Source: a virus
Length of the DNA: 33,012 nucleotides
Strand: one strand, 5' to 3'
Virus record (IMG/VR): IMGVR_UViG_3300042463_000702
Span: 1-33,012 of that record
Positions 1 to 7,856 of the stretch are shown in pieces (within the stretch, counting starts at the first letter, position 1; every line of letters begins with the position of its first letter). Both the position numbers and the translations under genes were made by a program. The notes under the pieces are model-generated. The model made no database searches. It worked only from the letters and a program-made list of their open reading frames with translations, and was not told the DNA's origin.

Positions 1-74
1 TATATGAGTCCATGTCGCTGAACTTGTTCTTGGAGATATTTACAATATTCCGTACAGCGACATGGACTCATATA
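1..74. repeat. Perfect 20-bp inverted repeat at the window edge
   Basis: Bases 1-20 are the exact reverse complement of bases 55-74, with a 34-base loop (21-54). The match starts at the very first base of the window and stops at base 20. The right arm lies inside well-conserved connector coding sequence, so the left arm looks like a copied-back version of it. The simplest reading is a fold-back artefact at a contig end. A real hairpin terminus or inversion junction is less likely. It matters because the in-frame stop at 5-7 that appears to limit the first gene lies in the suspect arm. Confidence 0.7.
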
Positions 75-1183
75 CGGCGGTAACTACTGACGGTTTGTCG
101 CCTCAGTCGCGTCTCCGCCTCCGTGGACGCCCTATCACAAAGATCCACACCATTAGAAATCGCTCTGGAGTTGTGGTAGACCCAAGCAGCTACTACCTCG
201 TAGACCACTCTACTATTCAAGCAGTGGCGGGCGCAAGATGGACTCCCTGTGACATCGAAATTACATATAGCTATGGCACTGAACCACCAACGCTTGGTAA
301 GCTCGCAGCACGCACGCTTGCATTTGAGTTCTGCAAATTGTGGAATAACGATGACGATTGTCAGCTTCCACAGCGCATTACTTCTGTTTCTCGCCAAGGT
401 GTTTCGTACACAATCTTAGACAGTCAAGAGTTTATTGATGATCTTCGCACAGGTTTGTACGTAGTAGACATGTTCCTCAAGTCTGTCAACCCAGACAAGG
501 CTCGAGCAAAGGCTCGTGTGTTTACGCCTGACGTTCCTCGCGCTCGCAGATACACTGTCAAGCCGCTTAAATTGGCGGCTAGCGACATGGACCTTGACAT
601 TACGCCTAATGGAACTGGCGTTGTTGACGTTGCGCTTGAAGATATCAATGCTGCGTTCTTGGTACAAGAACTTGGCTGGAGTCCATATATTACAGTTCGC
701 AATTACTCGGAAAATACGTCAGTTACACTTGACAATGTTGTTGAAACCGCCGACCCAACGCCAGCGGCAATTACTTTAACGCACAAGTCCTTAACTAATA
801 ACGTTGCTTTAATGACTACAGCAACTACTCACGGTCTTGTGGCTGGAGCGTCTATTGTCGTTGTAGGTGTTGATGCCACATTTAATGGCACATACACTGT
901 AACAAATGCGCCAACACCAACTACATTTATGTATGAAAAAACTGCAGCTAACGTTGCCTCTGCCGTAACAACAGGCACAGTGACTGCTGCTACTGATGAT
1001 CGTATGACAATTACTGTTAGCTACGAAGACGTGCTCAAGACCATCGGAAAAATTGACCCTGGTACATATGATCTTTATGCGCAAAGAACGTCTGGCGCGA
1101 CCGTAGAAACGGTATATATTGCATCAGGTAACGTTCGAGTTGCTCTGGCGTCATCCGTCATCAACGCTTATACATTAGGTTAG
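62..1183 (+). CDS. Head-tail connector with C-terminal Ig-like structural modules (5' end probably missing)
   Basis: Structural protein expected at the portal-tail interface. Residues about 1-160 match the actinophage connector layout: a 'YYLVDH' strand, 'PCDIEITYSYGTEPP', 'GKLAARTLAFEF', 'LPQRITSVSRQGVSYTILD' and 'TGLYVVDMFLKSVNP'. I know this series from head-tail adaptor proteins. Residues about 165-373 are an added beta-rich region containing a 66-residue module (bases 785-982) that recurs in two tail proteins of this window. ATG 62 is the first usable start. However, sensible reading frame continues upstream through about base 23 (LVLGDIYNIPYSD), and family members have a longer N-terminus, so the true start is probably lost in the fold-back at 1-20. 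Connectors do not usually carry such a C-terminal extension. Confidence 0.75.
   Translation: MDSYTAVTTDGLSPQSRLRLRGRPITKIHTIRNRSGVVVDPSSYYLVDHSTIQAVAGARWTPCDIEITYSYGTEPPTLGKLAARTLAFEFCKLWNNDDDCQLPQRITSVSRQGVSYTILDSQEFIDDLRTGLYVVDMFLKSVNPDKARAKARVFTPDVPRARRYTVKPLKLAASDMDLDITPNGTGVVDVALEDINAAFLVQELGWSPYITVRNYSENTSVTLDNVVETADPTPAAITLTHKSLTNNVALMTTATTHGLVAGASIVVVGVDATFNGTYTVTNAPTPTTFMYEKTAANVASAVTTGTVTAATDDRMTITVSYEDVLKTIGKIDPGTYDLYAQRTSGATVETVYIASGNVRVALASSVINAYTLG
785..982 (+). repeat. Shared 66-residue structural module, copy 1 (connector)
   Basis: Encodes 'SLTNNVALM', then 'VGVDATFNGTYTVTNAP', then 'YEKTAANVASAV'. The same pattern of a leading LTxNVA strand, a VDxxFNGxYxVT core and a (Y)xxTAxNV end recurs in the Dit and in the Gp37-like protein. 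I read it as a small beta-sandwich carried as a cassette. Confidence 0.75.
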
Positions 1184-1187
1184 TTTT

Positions 1188-1691
1188 ATGCCAATTGTTG
1201 ATATTTCAAACGTCTCTGAAGACATTACAAACGTACTTGACTTTCTTGACAATGTTCTTCAGCGTATCGTTGATACGTTTGAAGCCAACCATGTGCCTAT
1301 CCCGTCTAGACAGTATTGGACAGTTGGTCAAACAGCAATTGACTGTGAGCAACTTGTAGTTACTCTAGTGCAAATCTATCTTGGCCCTCCAGGTGATCAA
1401 GCGTCTTCTCCTCAGCGTTGTAACATGCCAAGAACTGCAGTAATGACAGTTACTATTTCTAGAGCAATCCCAACCGTTGGGCAAAATGGCAGACCGCCAA
1501 CTGCAGACAAGATCAATGAAGCAGCAAGAGTATCTGCAATTGACGCGTACGTTTTAATGCAAGCGTTAAACGCTCTTGACGTTTGGGACGATGGCGGGTT
1601 TGGCGTTGGCGTTATTGCGACGGCAGACATCCCAGAACCTGAAGGTGGATTTCAGTCAGTTAATCTTCAACTAACGATGGCGATCCCCTGA
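1188..1691 (+). CDS. Tail terminator / neck protein
   Basis: 167 residues. The protein should cap the tail tube and join it to the head-tail connector. The run 'RQYWTVGQTAIDCEQLVVTL' followed by 'QIYLGPPGDQASSPQRCNMP' is the hallmark of the actinophage family found directly after the connector gene. 'PEGGFQSVNLQLTMAIP' closes the protein as expected, and the length is normal. The gene begins 4 bases after the connector stop, and its own stop overlaps the next start (TGATG), so the two are translationally coupled. Confidence 0.75.
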   Translation: MPIVDISNVSEDITNVLDFLDNVLQRIVDTFEANHVPIPSRQYWTVGQTAIDCEQLVVTLVQIYLGPPGDQASSPQRCNMPRTAVMTVTISRAIPTVGQNGRPPTADKINEAARVSAIDAYVLMQALNALDVWDDGGFGVGVIATADIPEPEGGFQSVNLQLTMAIP

Positions 1692-2104
1692 TGGCTAGTG
1701 GTATGCAAGCTAGAGTGTCAAAAATTGACGTTGACATAAACTACGCTAAGCTTAGAAGAATGCTAAATGCCCCTACTGGTGAAGTTGGCAGACTGATGCG
1801 CGGAAGAGCTGAAAAAGCAAGAGTGCACGCAAGAGCTCAAGTTGGCAAAAGGACAGGCGCGCTGGCAATGTCTATTTATATTGACCAATCTGCCCAGGCT
1901 GCTGGGCAAAAGCTTACGATTGGTTCTAATTTGCGCTACGCGGCTTTTGTGCATGAAGGCACCAGACCTCACATGATTACTCCACGAGGCGGAGAAATTC
2001 TTAGATTTACGCAAAAAGGTAGAGTGGTGTATTCTCGAGCAGTAATGCATCCTGGGACAAAGCCAAATAGGTTCCTAACAGACTCTGCCTACTTGTTATT
2101 ATAG
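1691..2104 (+). CDS. HK97 gp10-like tail completion protein
   Basis: 137 residues. This is a putative minor tail or neck component of the HK97-gp10 type. Diagnostic pieces are 'KRTGALAMSIYI', 'GSNLRYAAFVHEGTRPHMI' and the Gly-rich 'PRGGEILRF', which follow the usual order: a helical basic N-terminus, then a 'Y.xxVxxGTxP' loop, then a closing strand. It starts at the overlapping TGATG and is followed by a 59-base gap with no gene. In related phages the major tail protein would come next, but it does not here. Confidence 0.75.
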   Translation: MASGMQARVSKIDVDINYAKLRRMLNAPTGEVGRLMRGRAEKARVHARAQVGKRTGALAMSIYIDQSAQAAGQKLTIGSNLRYAAFVHEGTRPHMITPRGGEILRFTQKGRVVYSRAVMHPGTKPNRFLTDSAYLLL

Positions 2105-2163
2105 AAACGACGCACATTGCGTCAACGTGACATCACGACCAATACACAGTATGGAGAAATAAG

Positions 2164-2517
2164 ATGGCAAGATTTAAGGACTTTGGAGCCGGTGCAAGTA
2201 ACAGCACGCCGGCTGAAAAAATTACCTTTAAGCTTCATGACGAAGAATTTGAATGTATCCCAGAAATCCCAGGTAAGACAATTCTTGACTTGGTATCTAA
2301 GTCAAGTGGAGACGACCCAGGCGAATCCGCAGGCGTTGTAACTGGCTTTTTCAAGACTGTTCTTACGCCAGAAAGTAACGAGCGTTTTGACGTTCTTGCT
2401 GCTGACCCAGTACGAATTGTTACAATGGAAACATTGAGCAACATCATCGAGTGGTTGGTCGAGCAGTACACTGACCGCCCTACGGAGCGGCCAGAAGCTT
2501 CCTCGATTGGGGAATAG
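2164..2517 (+). CDS. Tail assembly chaperone, upstream part (gpG-like)
   Basis: 117 residues. It resembles the first half of the G/GT chaperone pair, which holds the tape measure protein during tail assembly. It has a short beta-rich head ('KITFKLHDEEFECIPEIPGK'), then a helical part ending in 'IVTMETLSNIIEWLVEQYTD', then a disordered Glu/Pro/Ser tail. Size and position just before the tape measure gene fit the family. The stop TAG at 2515-2517 lies inside a stretch where the -1 frame is already open (from 2475), which sets up a fused product. Function rests mainly on context and architecture. Confidence 0.7.
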   Translation: MARFKDFGAGASNSTPAEKITFKLHDEEFECIPEIPGKTILDLVSKSSGDDPGESAGVVTGFFKTVLTPESNERFDVLAADPVRIVTMETLSNIIEWLVEQYTDRPTERPEASSIGE

Positions 2518-2897
2518 ACCTCTGGCCGTATGTTAACGGCAAAGCAATAGCATCAGGGCTAGATTTGTCTGCGCTTGGAGCGGCAGATTTAGTAGACGTT
2601 CTTCATTACTATTTTGAAGAAGACGCCAATGTTTCTTCTGGCGAGCAGGCAGAAGCACGCGATGCTATGCGCACAACAATTTACCGTGACTTGTATGGAA
2701 AAACGTACAGGTACGGCTCAAGCAAGTCTCAAACTACCGACTTTAGTGATCTTGACGATCCAATGGGCGGCGATATGCCAATGCCTATGGACCCTATGCA
2801 AAAGACATTCTCGTCTAAGCCATTTGTACCAGCCACTGATTTTGAAGAAGGCGCGTATAAACCCTTCGGCAACGTGCTTGACGCTCCACTAGGCTAG
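2475..2897 (+). CDS. Tail assembly chaperone, frameshift extension (gpT-like)
   Basis: This frame is open from 2475, right after a TGA at 2472-2474. It overlaps the end of the upstream chaperone and reads 'RSFLDWGIDLWPYVNGKAIA', then 'LVDVLHYYFEED'. That sequence looks like real protein well upstream of the first possible start (TTG 2565), and the frame holds no ATG or GTG between 2475 and 2565. Expression by -1 frameshifting from the gpG-like gene is therefore the best reading, giving a fused protein of about 240-245 residues. There is no canonical X-XXY-YYZ heptamer. The overlap contains C-CGC-CCT (2475-2481), where the Pro anticodon could re-pair, and a GGGGAA run (2509-2514) before the stop. 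The C-terminus is Met/Pro/Asp-rich and likely flexible. Confidence 0.65.
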   Translation, partial: PPYGAARSFLDWGIDLWPYVNGKAIASGLDLSALGAADLVDVLHYYFEEDANVSSGEQAEARDAMRTTIYRDLYGKTYRYGSSKSQTTDFSDLDDPMGGDMPMPMDPMQKTFSSKPFVPATDFEEGAYKPFGNVLDAPLG

Positions 2898-2907
2898 TCA
2901 AATACGG

Positions 2908-2913
2908 TATAAA
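2908..2913 (+). promoter_or_regulatory. Weak -10-like TATAAA upstream of the tape measure gene
   Basis: TATAAA in the 55-base gap between the chaperone and tape measure genes, 45 bases before the start. There is no good -35 at standard distance and no TG extension. It may be chance AT-richness. Confidence 0.25.
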
Positions 2914-2933
2914 ATTAAGACTGACGCAGAATG

Positions 2934-2942
2934 AAGGAGGTG
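2934..2942 (+). promoter_or_regulatory. Very strong Shine-Dalgarno site for the tape measure gene
   Basis: AAGGAGGTG is close to a full anti-16S match and lies 10 bases before ATG 2953. It is the best ribosome site I see in the window and it fixes the tape measure start. It fits the need for high expression of a long structural gene whose upstream neighbour depends on frameshifting. Confidence 0.8.
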
Positions 2943-2952
2943 AAGTAGTACA

Positions 2953-5900
2953 ATGTTTACAGGCACAGTAGGCCGCATTCGTATGGATGTGGATATTTCC
3001 ACAGCTGGCGCGATGGCAAAAATTGCGATTCTTAAGAAGTCTATTGAAAAAATGGACAATGGTCGCGGCCCTATTGGTGATTTATTCAAGTTTGACACTA
3101 AGTCATTTAAGCAACTTGCAAAAGAGTCTGATGGAGTCTACAATAGCATCAACTCGCTTGTCACAAAGAGCTACTTCTTACAGGCTGCGATTTCTGGGTT
3201 AGTTCCTGTTGTTGCCCAGTTAGCTGGTGGTCTTTTTGCTCTAGGCTCGCAGGCAGCTGCTGCAGGCCCTGCACTAATTGTGCTGCCTGGCATTCTAAGT
3301 GCGTTAATGCAGGCGGGTATTACAGCTAAACTTGCGCTTGGTGGCGTAGGTAAAGCTATGGGAGAGCTAGGCAAAGCAAAAACTGGTGCCGTTGATCAAA
3401 TGCCAGCAAAGCTTGAAGCGTTCCGCGGCGCGCAAGAACGAGTTAGACGTGCGCAAGAAGCGCTAAATAGAGCGTATAGAGAAGCAGCCGAACGAATTCA
3501 ACAACTTGGTTTCGACACTGAAGACGCCGCTATTGGCCAAGAAAAAGCTGCGCTTGCTCTTCAAGACGCAAGAGAAACGCTTGCTCGAGTTCAAGATCTT
3601 CCGCCAAACTCTAGAGCGCGCAAAGAGGCAGAGCTTGCGTTTAAGGAGGCAGACCTTAACTACAGAAGAGCAATTGACACAAGTAGTGATCTTGCGGAAG
3701 AGCAAAAGCGCGTCACTAAAGACGGAACTCTTAACGCTGAGCAGCAGGTCGAACAGTCAGACGAAGTGCTTAATGCTATTTATGAGCAAAAAAGAGCTGT
3801 TGAGGCTTTAGCAAAAGCACAGGCAGATCTTAAAAAAGGTAATAGTGGCGGCGGCGCGCTTACAGAATTTAATAAACTTTCTAAAGCAGCGCAAGAATTT
3901 GCAAAGTATCTTGTAACTCTTAAACCAGAAATTAAAAAACTCAAGGACGCAGCAGGCGAAGAACTTTTTGGCCCACTTGAAGCTTCTATTCAAAATATTG
4001 TTGACAAATTATTTCCAAGACTGGTGCCGATTCTTCAAGAAACTGGCAGAGCGCTTGGCCAGACTGCGCTTGACTTTTCAAAGACTGTTACGGAAGCTAA
4101 AAACCTTGCTTCGTTTGAAAAAATTGGTAAAACAAACGTCTACGTTACAGAGCGATTTGGAAAAGTTCTAGGAAACCTGTACACAGTTGTTGTGCAAGTG
4201 CTTGATGCAGCAGGGCCGCTTATCAAGCGATTTACTGACTGGGTTGTTGTTCTCACCAAGGGTTGGGGCGAATCATCGAAGGCAGCAAATGAAACTGGAA
4301 AACTTGGCAGAGTCTTTGAGTACGCCGGCGACGTAGCATCGCAGCTTGGCGATATCATTGGCGATCTTATGGGTGCGCTAATGAACATGGGTCGCGCAGC
4401 ATCTGGCCCTGGTAGTGGCGGCGAAATGATTTTTGACGCCATGGAAAAGTCAGCTAAAAAGTTTAGAGACTTTACAAAAAGAGTATCTGAAGACGGCACA
4501 TTAGAAGATTACTTTAAGCAATCAGCAACTGGCTTTTTGCAGGTTTTTGGCATTCTTGGCAAGATCATCAAGATTGTTCTTAAGTCTGCTACACAACCAG
4601 GAACAAAGGAGTTCTTAGATAGCATTTCTAGAGCCGTAGATCACTTAGGCACAGCGTTTGAGCATCTTGCTGGAAGTGCACCAGCTTTTGGCAGATTCAT
4701 TGAAGGATTTGCTCGAATGATGAAGGCGTTCACTGAGTCTGGCAGCATTATTGCGTTTTTTAGTATTTTAACTGCAGCTGTAAATATAACGGCTGCAATC
4801 TTTGAAAATGAATTTGTAGCATCGGTCTTTAAAACACTCGCTGTAATGCACGGTGCAAAACTTGCGTTTATTGCAATTAAAAGCGTGCTGGTGCTTTTAG
4901 GCAAGTACATACTTGGAATGCTCAGGACAGCTCTTAGACCGTTTATCTTTATATTTACAAAGTTAACTGGTGTGCTAGGCGTAACAATTGGGCCTGCGTT
5001 GTTAATAACTGCGGCCATTGCCGCGCTTGTAGTCGTTCTCATCGGTGCGTATAAAAAGAGCGAAAAGTTTAGAAAATCATTAGCTGATCTCGTAAAAGTG
5101 ACATTTGAAGCTCTTAAAAAAGCTGCTGCAGAGATTAAAGAAGCTTTTAACGCTGCTTTTGGCGGAATGTCTAAGAGCGGTTTTAGCTTTGGCAAAATGT
5201 TTAAGGGCATTGGAGACTTCTTAGCTAAGTACATCGTGCCTATCTTTAAGTTTTTGCTACCGTTTGCAATTAGCATAGTGAAGTACGCTATTATTGGTGT
5301 AATAAAAATAGTCGCAGGGTTAGTGCGCATATTTATTGGCGTATTTAAGATGATTAAAGCAATCATCAAAGTCTTTACTGGAGACTGGGGTGAAGCATGG
5401 GCGCTATTAAAAGATGGCGTAGGCGACATCTTCAAAGGCATTTGGGAAGTAATTAAAGGATTTTTTGTCAGCGCTCCTGGGATGTTACGCGAACTTGCGT
5501 CTGGAGCTTTTGGCTCGGTTGGCGTTACCATCTACAACGCGATTGCTTGGCCATTCAAAGCGCTAGGCAAAATTATTGGTTTTACCTGGAACAAAATTAT
5601 TAAGCCAGTCTTTGAAGCAATTGGCACAGTTATTTCTTTTGTGTGGAACAATGTTCTTAAGCCAGTTTTTGGTTTGATTGCGAAAGCATTTGGCGCAATC
5701 GCCGGGCCTGCTGCTGCTGGTATTGGAAAAGTCTTTAGTCTTATCGGCAGCTCACTTGGCAAAATCGGCGGCGCAGGTCTCAAGGGTCTTTCTGTTGCAT
5801 TTACTGCAATTGCTGGTGCGGCTGGGGTTTTGTGGAAAGTTCTTAAGCCAGTGCTTGGCGTCTTGCTTAAAATTACCAAAATTATTGGCATTGTGCTTTA

Positions 5901-7815
5901 CGTTGCTGCGCTTGTCACATTCACTGCTATTGGTCTTCTCATTGCAGGCATTTGGAGAACTCTTAAAAGAGTTGGTGTTGCCATTTGGCAAAACCTTATT
6001 TACCCATTTTCAAAAGTAGCACTGCCTGTTGTTACTAATGTGTTTAAAGTTATTTCCACCGTTATTCGCAAAACTTTTGGTATTCTCAAGATCGCTGTCA
6101 AGGTGTTTATTGGCGTATTTTACTACTCATTTAAGGGAATTTCTTGGCTTATAAAGAAGATATTTAGCGTTGAAATGCTCAATATCATTAAAAAAGTTTT
6201 CAACGTTATTATCAACATTGTTACGGGCGCGTTTGACATCTTTAAAAATGTTTTCAAGGTTTTTGGCGCAGTATTTAAGACTGTATTTGACGTACTAGTT
6301 GTCGTATTTAAGACTGTATTTAGCGTGGTACAAAAAGTCTTTAGTGTTGTATGGAACGTGATACTAAATGCTGTACCTATACTACTAAGAGTAGCTACAA
6401 CAGTATTTAACGGACTTCTTACTGTGTTTTCTGCTATTTGGACTGGTATTAAGACTGTTTTTGAGAATATTTGGCCCGTTATCTGGGGTGCTATTTCATG
6501 GGCATGGAACAATGTTATCAAGCCAGTGTTTGGTCTAATCGGTGCAGCCTTTGCATTTATGTGGAATGGCATTAAGACTGTTTTTGAGAATGTTTGGCCA
6601 CTGATTTGGGGCGGAATCCAGTGGGCCTGGAACAACGTAATCAAGCCAGTGTTTGGATTGATAAAGACTATTTTCTCGGCAGTATGGAACGGTATCAAAG
6701 CCGTATTTGACACAGTGTGGCCACTAATCTGGGGTGCTATTAGCTGGGCATGGAATAACGTCATTAAGCCAGTGTTTGGTTTAATAGGCACTGTCTTCAA
6801 GTTTATGTGGAGAGGTATCAAAGCCGTATTTGACACAGTGTGGCCTTTGATCTGGGGTGCTATTTCATGGGCATGGAACAATGTTATCAAGCCAGTATTT
6901 GGTTTGATAGGCACGGTATTCTCTGCAATATGGGCTGGCATCAAAGCTGCGTTTGATTTAGTGTGGCCACTAATCTGGGGTGCTATTAGCTGGGCATGGA
7001 ATAACGTCATTAAGCCAGTGTTTAAAACACTTGGTGCTGTATTCTCTACAATATGGAACGGTATTAAGACCGCGTTTGATCTTGTTTGGCCTGTTATTTG
7101 GGGAGCAATTAGCTGGGCTTGGGACAATGTAATTAAGCCAACCTTTGACAAGATTGGCGAAGTCTTTGGAACAGTCTGGGACGGCGTTAAGACAGCGTTC
7201 CACAGGGTGTGGGACGGCATCAAGTTGATGTTTACAAACTTCCCAGAATTCCTTAAGCAGGTTTGGAATAAAGCTCTTGATTTTGTTGATGGGTTCCTTG
7301 ACAAGATTATCGGCGGTTTTAAGCAAATTCCAAACTTAATTGGTAAAGTATTTAGTGGCATTATTGGCATATTCAAAAGCGGTGTCAACTTAATCATTAA
7401 AGGATTCAATAAGACGCTTGGCGGAAAAAGCTTTACTCTCCCAGGCTTCCTTGGCGGTGGCACGTTTGGCTTTGGCAAAATTGATTTAATTGGTGGAGAA
7501 GACACGACTTCATTTGAAGACGTTGTAACTGGTGGCTATCGTAAAATTCCAAAGCTTGCCCTCGGCGGCACAGTTATGCCACGCGCTGGCGGTACTCTTG
7601 TAAACGTCGCAGAAGCAGGGCGCGCAGAAAGAATTGAACCTCTTGATAGTGATGGCCTTTCAAAGCGAGACAGAGCAATGATCACACTGCTTGCCGGCGG
7701 TAGCACTGGTGGAATTACCATTAATGTTCATCCTTCGCCTGGAATGAATGAAGTTGAGTTGGCAGCACTTGTCAATCGTCAACTTGCGTTTGAGCTTAGG
7801 AAGGGCGCAGCATAG
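2953..7815 (+). CDS. Tape measure protein
   Basis: 1620 residues, by far the largest gene, directly after the chaperone pair. The protein sets tail length and is threaded through the tail tube. The N-terminal ~350 residues are Ala/Lys/Glu/Gln-rich helices likely to form coiled coils. Several long hydrophobic stretches follow (around residues 75-130, 600-700 and 790-830), then many aromatic amphipathic segments. Between about residues 1163 and 1409 lies a 41-residue repeat with a 'WAWNNVIKPVF' core. The C-terminus has the usual 'GGTLVNVAEAGRAERIEPLD' style ending. I see no lysozyme or peptidase domain. At the accepted ~1.5 angstroms per residue the tail would be roughly 240 nm, which is an inference. 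The start is fixed by the strong SD at 2934. Confidence 0.92.
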   Translation: MFTGTVGRIRMDVDISTAGAMAKIAILKKSIEKMDNGRGPIGDLFKFDTKSFKQLAKESDGVYNSINSLVTKSYFLQAAISGLVPVVAQLAGGLFALGSQAAAAGPALIVLPGILSALMQAGITAKLALGGVGKAMGELGKAKTGAVDQMPAKLEAFRGAQERVRRAQEALNRAYREAAERIQQLGFDTEDAAIGQEKAALALQDARETLARVQDLPPNSRARKEAELAFKEADLNYRRAIDTSSDLAEEQKRVTKDGTLNAEQQVEQSDEVLNAIYEQKRAVEALAKAQADLKKGNSGGGALTEFNKLSKAAQEFAKYLVTLKPEIKKLKDAAGEELFGPLEASIQNIVDKLFPRLVPILQETGRALGQTALDFSKTVTEAKNLASFEKIGKTNVYVTERFGKVLGNLYTVVVQVLDAAGPLIKRFTDWVVVLTKGWGESSKAANETGKLGRVFEYAGDVASQLGDIIGDLMGALMNMGRAASGPGSGGEMIFDAMEKSAKKFRDFTKRVSEDGTLEDYFKQSATGFLQVFGILGKIIKIVLKSATQPGTKEFLDSISRAVDHLGTAFEHLAGSAPAFGRFIEGFARMMKAFTESGSIIAFFSILTAAVNITAAIFENEFVASVFKTLAVMHGAKLAFIAIKSVLVLLGKYILGMLRTALRPFIFIFTKLTGVLGVTIGPALLITAAIAALVVVLIGAYKKSEKFRKSLADLVKVTFEALKKAAAEIKEAFNAAFGGMSKSGFSFGKMFKGIGDFLAKYIVPIFKFLLPFAISIVKYAIIGVIKIVAGLVRIFIGVFKMIKAIIKVFTGDWGEAWALLKDGVGDIFKGIWEVIKGFFVSAPGMLRELASGAFGSVGVTIYNAIAWPFKALGKIIGFTWNKIIKPVFEAIGTVISFVWNNVLKPVFGLIAKAFGAIAGPAAAGIGKVFSLIGSSLGKIGGAGLKGLSVAFTAIAGAAGVLWKVLKPVLGVLLKITKIIGIVLYVAALVTFTAIGLLIAGIWRTLKRVGVAIWQNLIYPFSKVALPVVTNVFKVISTVIRKTFGILKIAVKVFIGVFYYSFKGISWLIKKIFSVEMLNIIKKVFNVIINIVTGAFDIFKNVFKVFGAVFKTVFDVLVVVFKTVFSVVQKVFSVVWNVILNAVPILLRVATTVFNGLLTVFSAIWTGIKTVFENIWPVIWGAISWAWNNVIKPVFGLIGAAFAFMWNGIKTVFENVWPLIWGGIQWAWNNVIKPVFGLIKTIFSAVWNGIKAVFDTVWPLIWGAISWAWNNVIKPVFGLIGTVFKFMWRGIKAVFDTVWPLIWGAISWAWNNVIKPVFGLIGTVFSAIWAGIKAAFDLVWPLIWGAISWAWNNVIKPVFKTLGAVFSTIWNGIKTAFDLVWPVIWGAISWAWDNVIKPTFDKIGEVFGTVWDGVKTAFHRVWDGIKLMFTNFPEFLKQVWNKALDFVDGFLDKIIGGFKQIPNLIGKVFSGIIGIFKSGVNLIIKGFNKTLGGKSFTLPGFLGGGTFGFGKIDLIGGEDTTSFEDVVTGGYRKIPKLALGGTVMPRAGGTLVNVAEAGRAERIEPLDSDGLSKRDRAMITLLAGGSTGGITINVHPSPGMNEVELAALVNRQLAFELRKGAA
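6439..7179 (+). repeat. Six tandem 123-bp (41-residue) repeats inside the tape measure gene
   Basis: The 'WxGIK' Trp codon recurs at 6439, 6562, 6685, 6808, 6931, 7054 and 7177, always exactly 123 bases apart. Each unit encodes a 'W.GIK..F...WP.IWG.I.WAW.NVIKP.F' pattern. Units 3 and 5 share almost identical DNA (6721-6777 and 6967-7023), and units 1 and 4 share another version, so copies have been exchanged or duplicated recently. Degenerate relatives occur earlier, around 5541-5700 ('WNKIIKPVF', 'WNNVLKPVF'). Confidence 0.95.
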
Positions 7816-7856
7816 GTTATGATTAGTATTTATAAGAATCTGAAACGGAGATTTCG

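Noticed and set aside
2117-2341. 74-residue + strand ORF overlapping the chaperone start
   Set aside because: Different frame, overlaps the real chaperone gene, no domain.
4641-5531. 296-residue minus-strand open frame
   Set aside because: Shadow of the tape measure gene. It has no ribosome site, no recognisable domain, and everything else is on the + strand.
6439-7179. CRISPR-like array
   Set aside because: Repeats are coding, directly adjacent without spacers, and keep a 123-bp frame-preserving period.
6123-7505. 460-residue open frame on the minus strand
   Set aside because: Lies fully inside the tape measure repeats and mirrors their codon pattern (repeated 'NTGLITLFHA'-type units). 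It is a shadow of the real gene.
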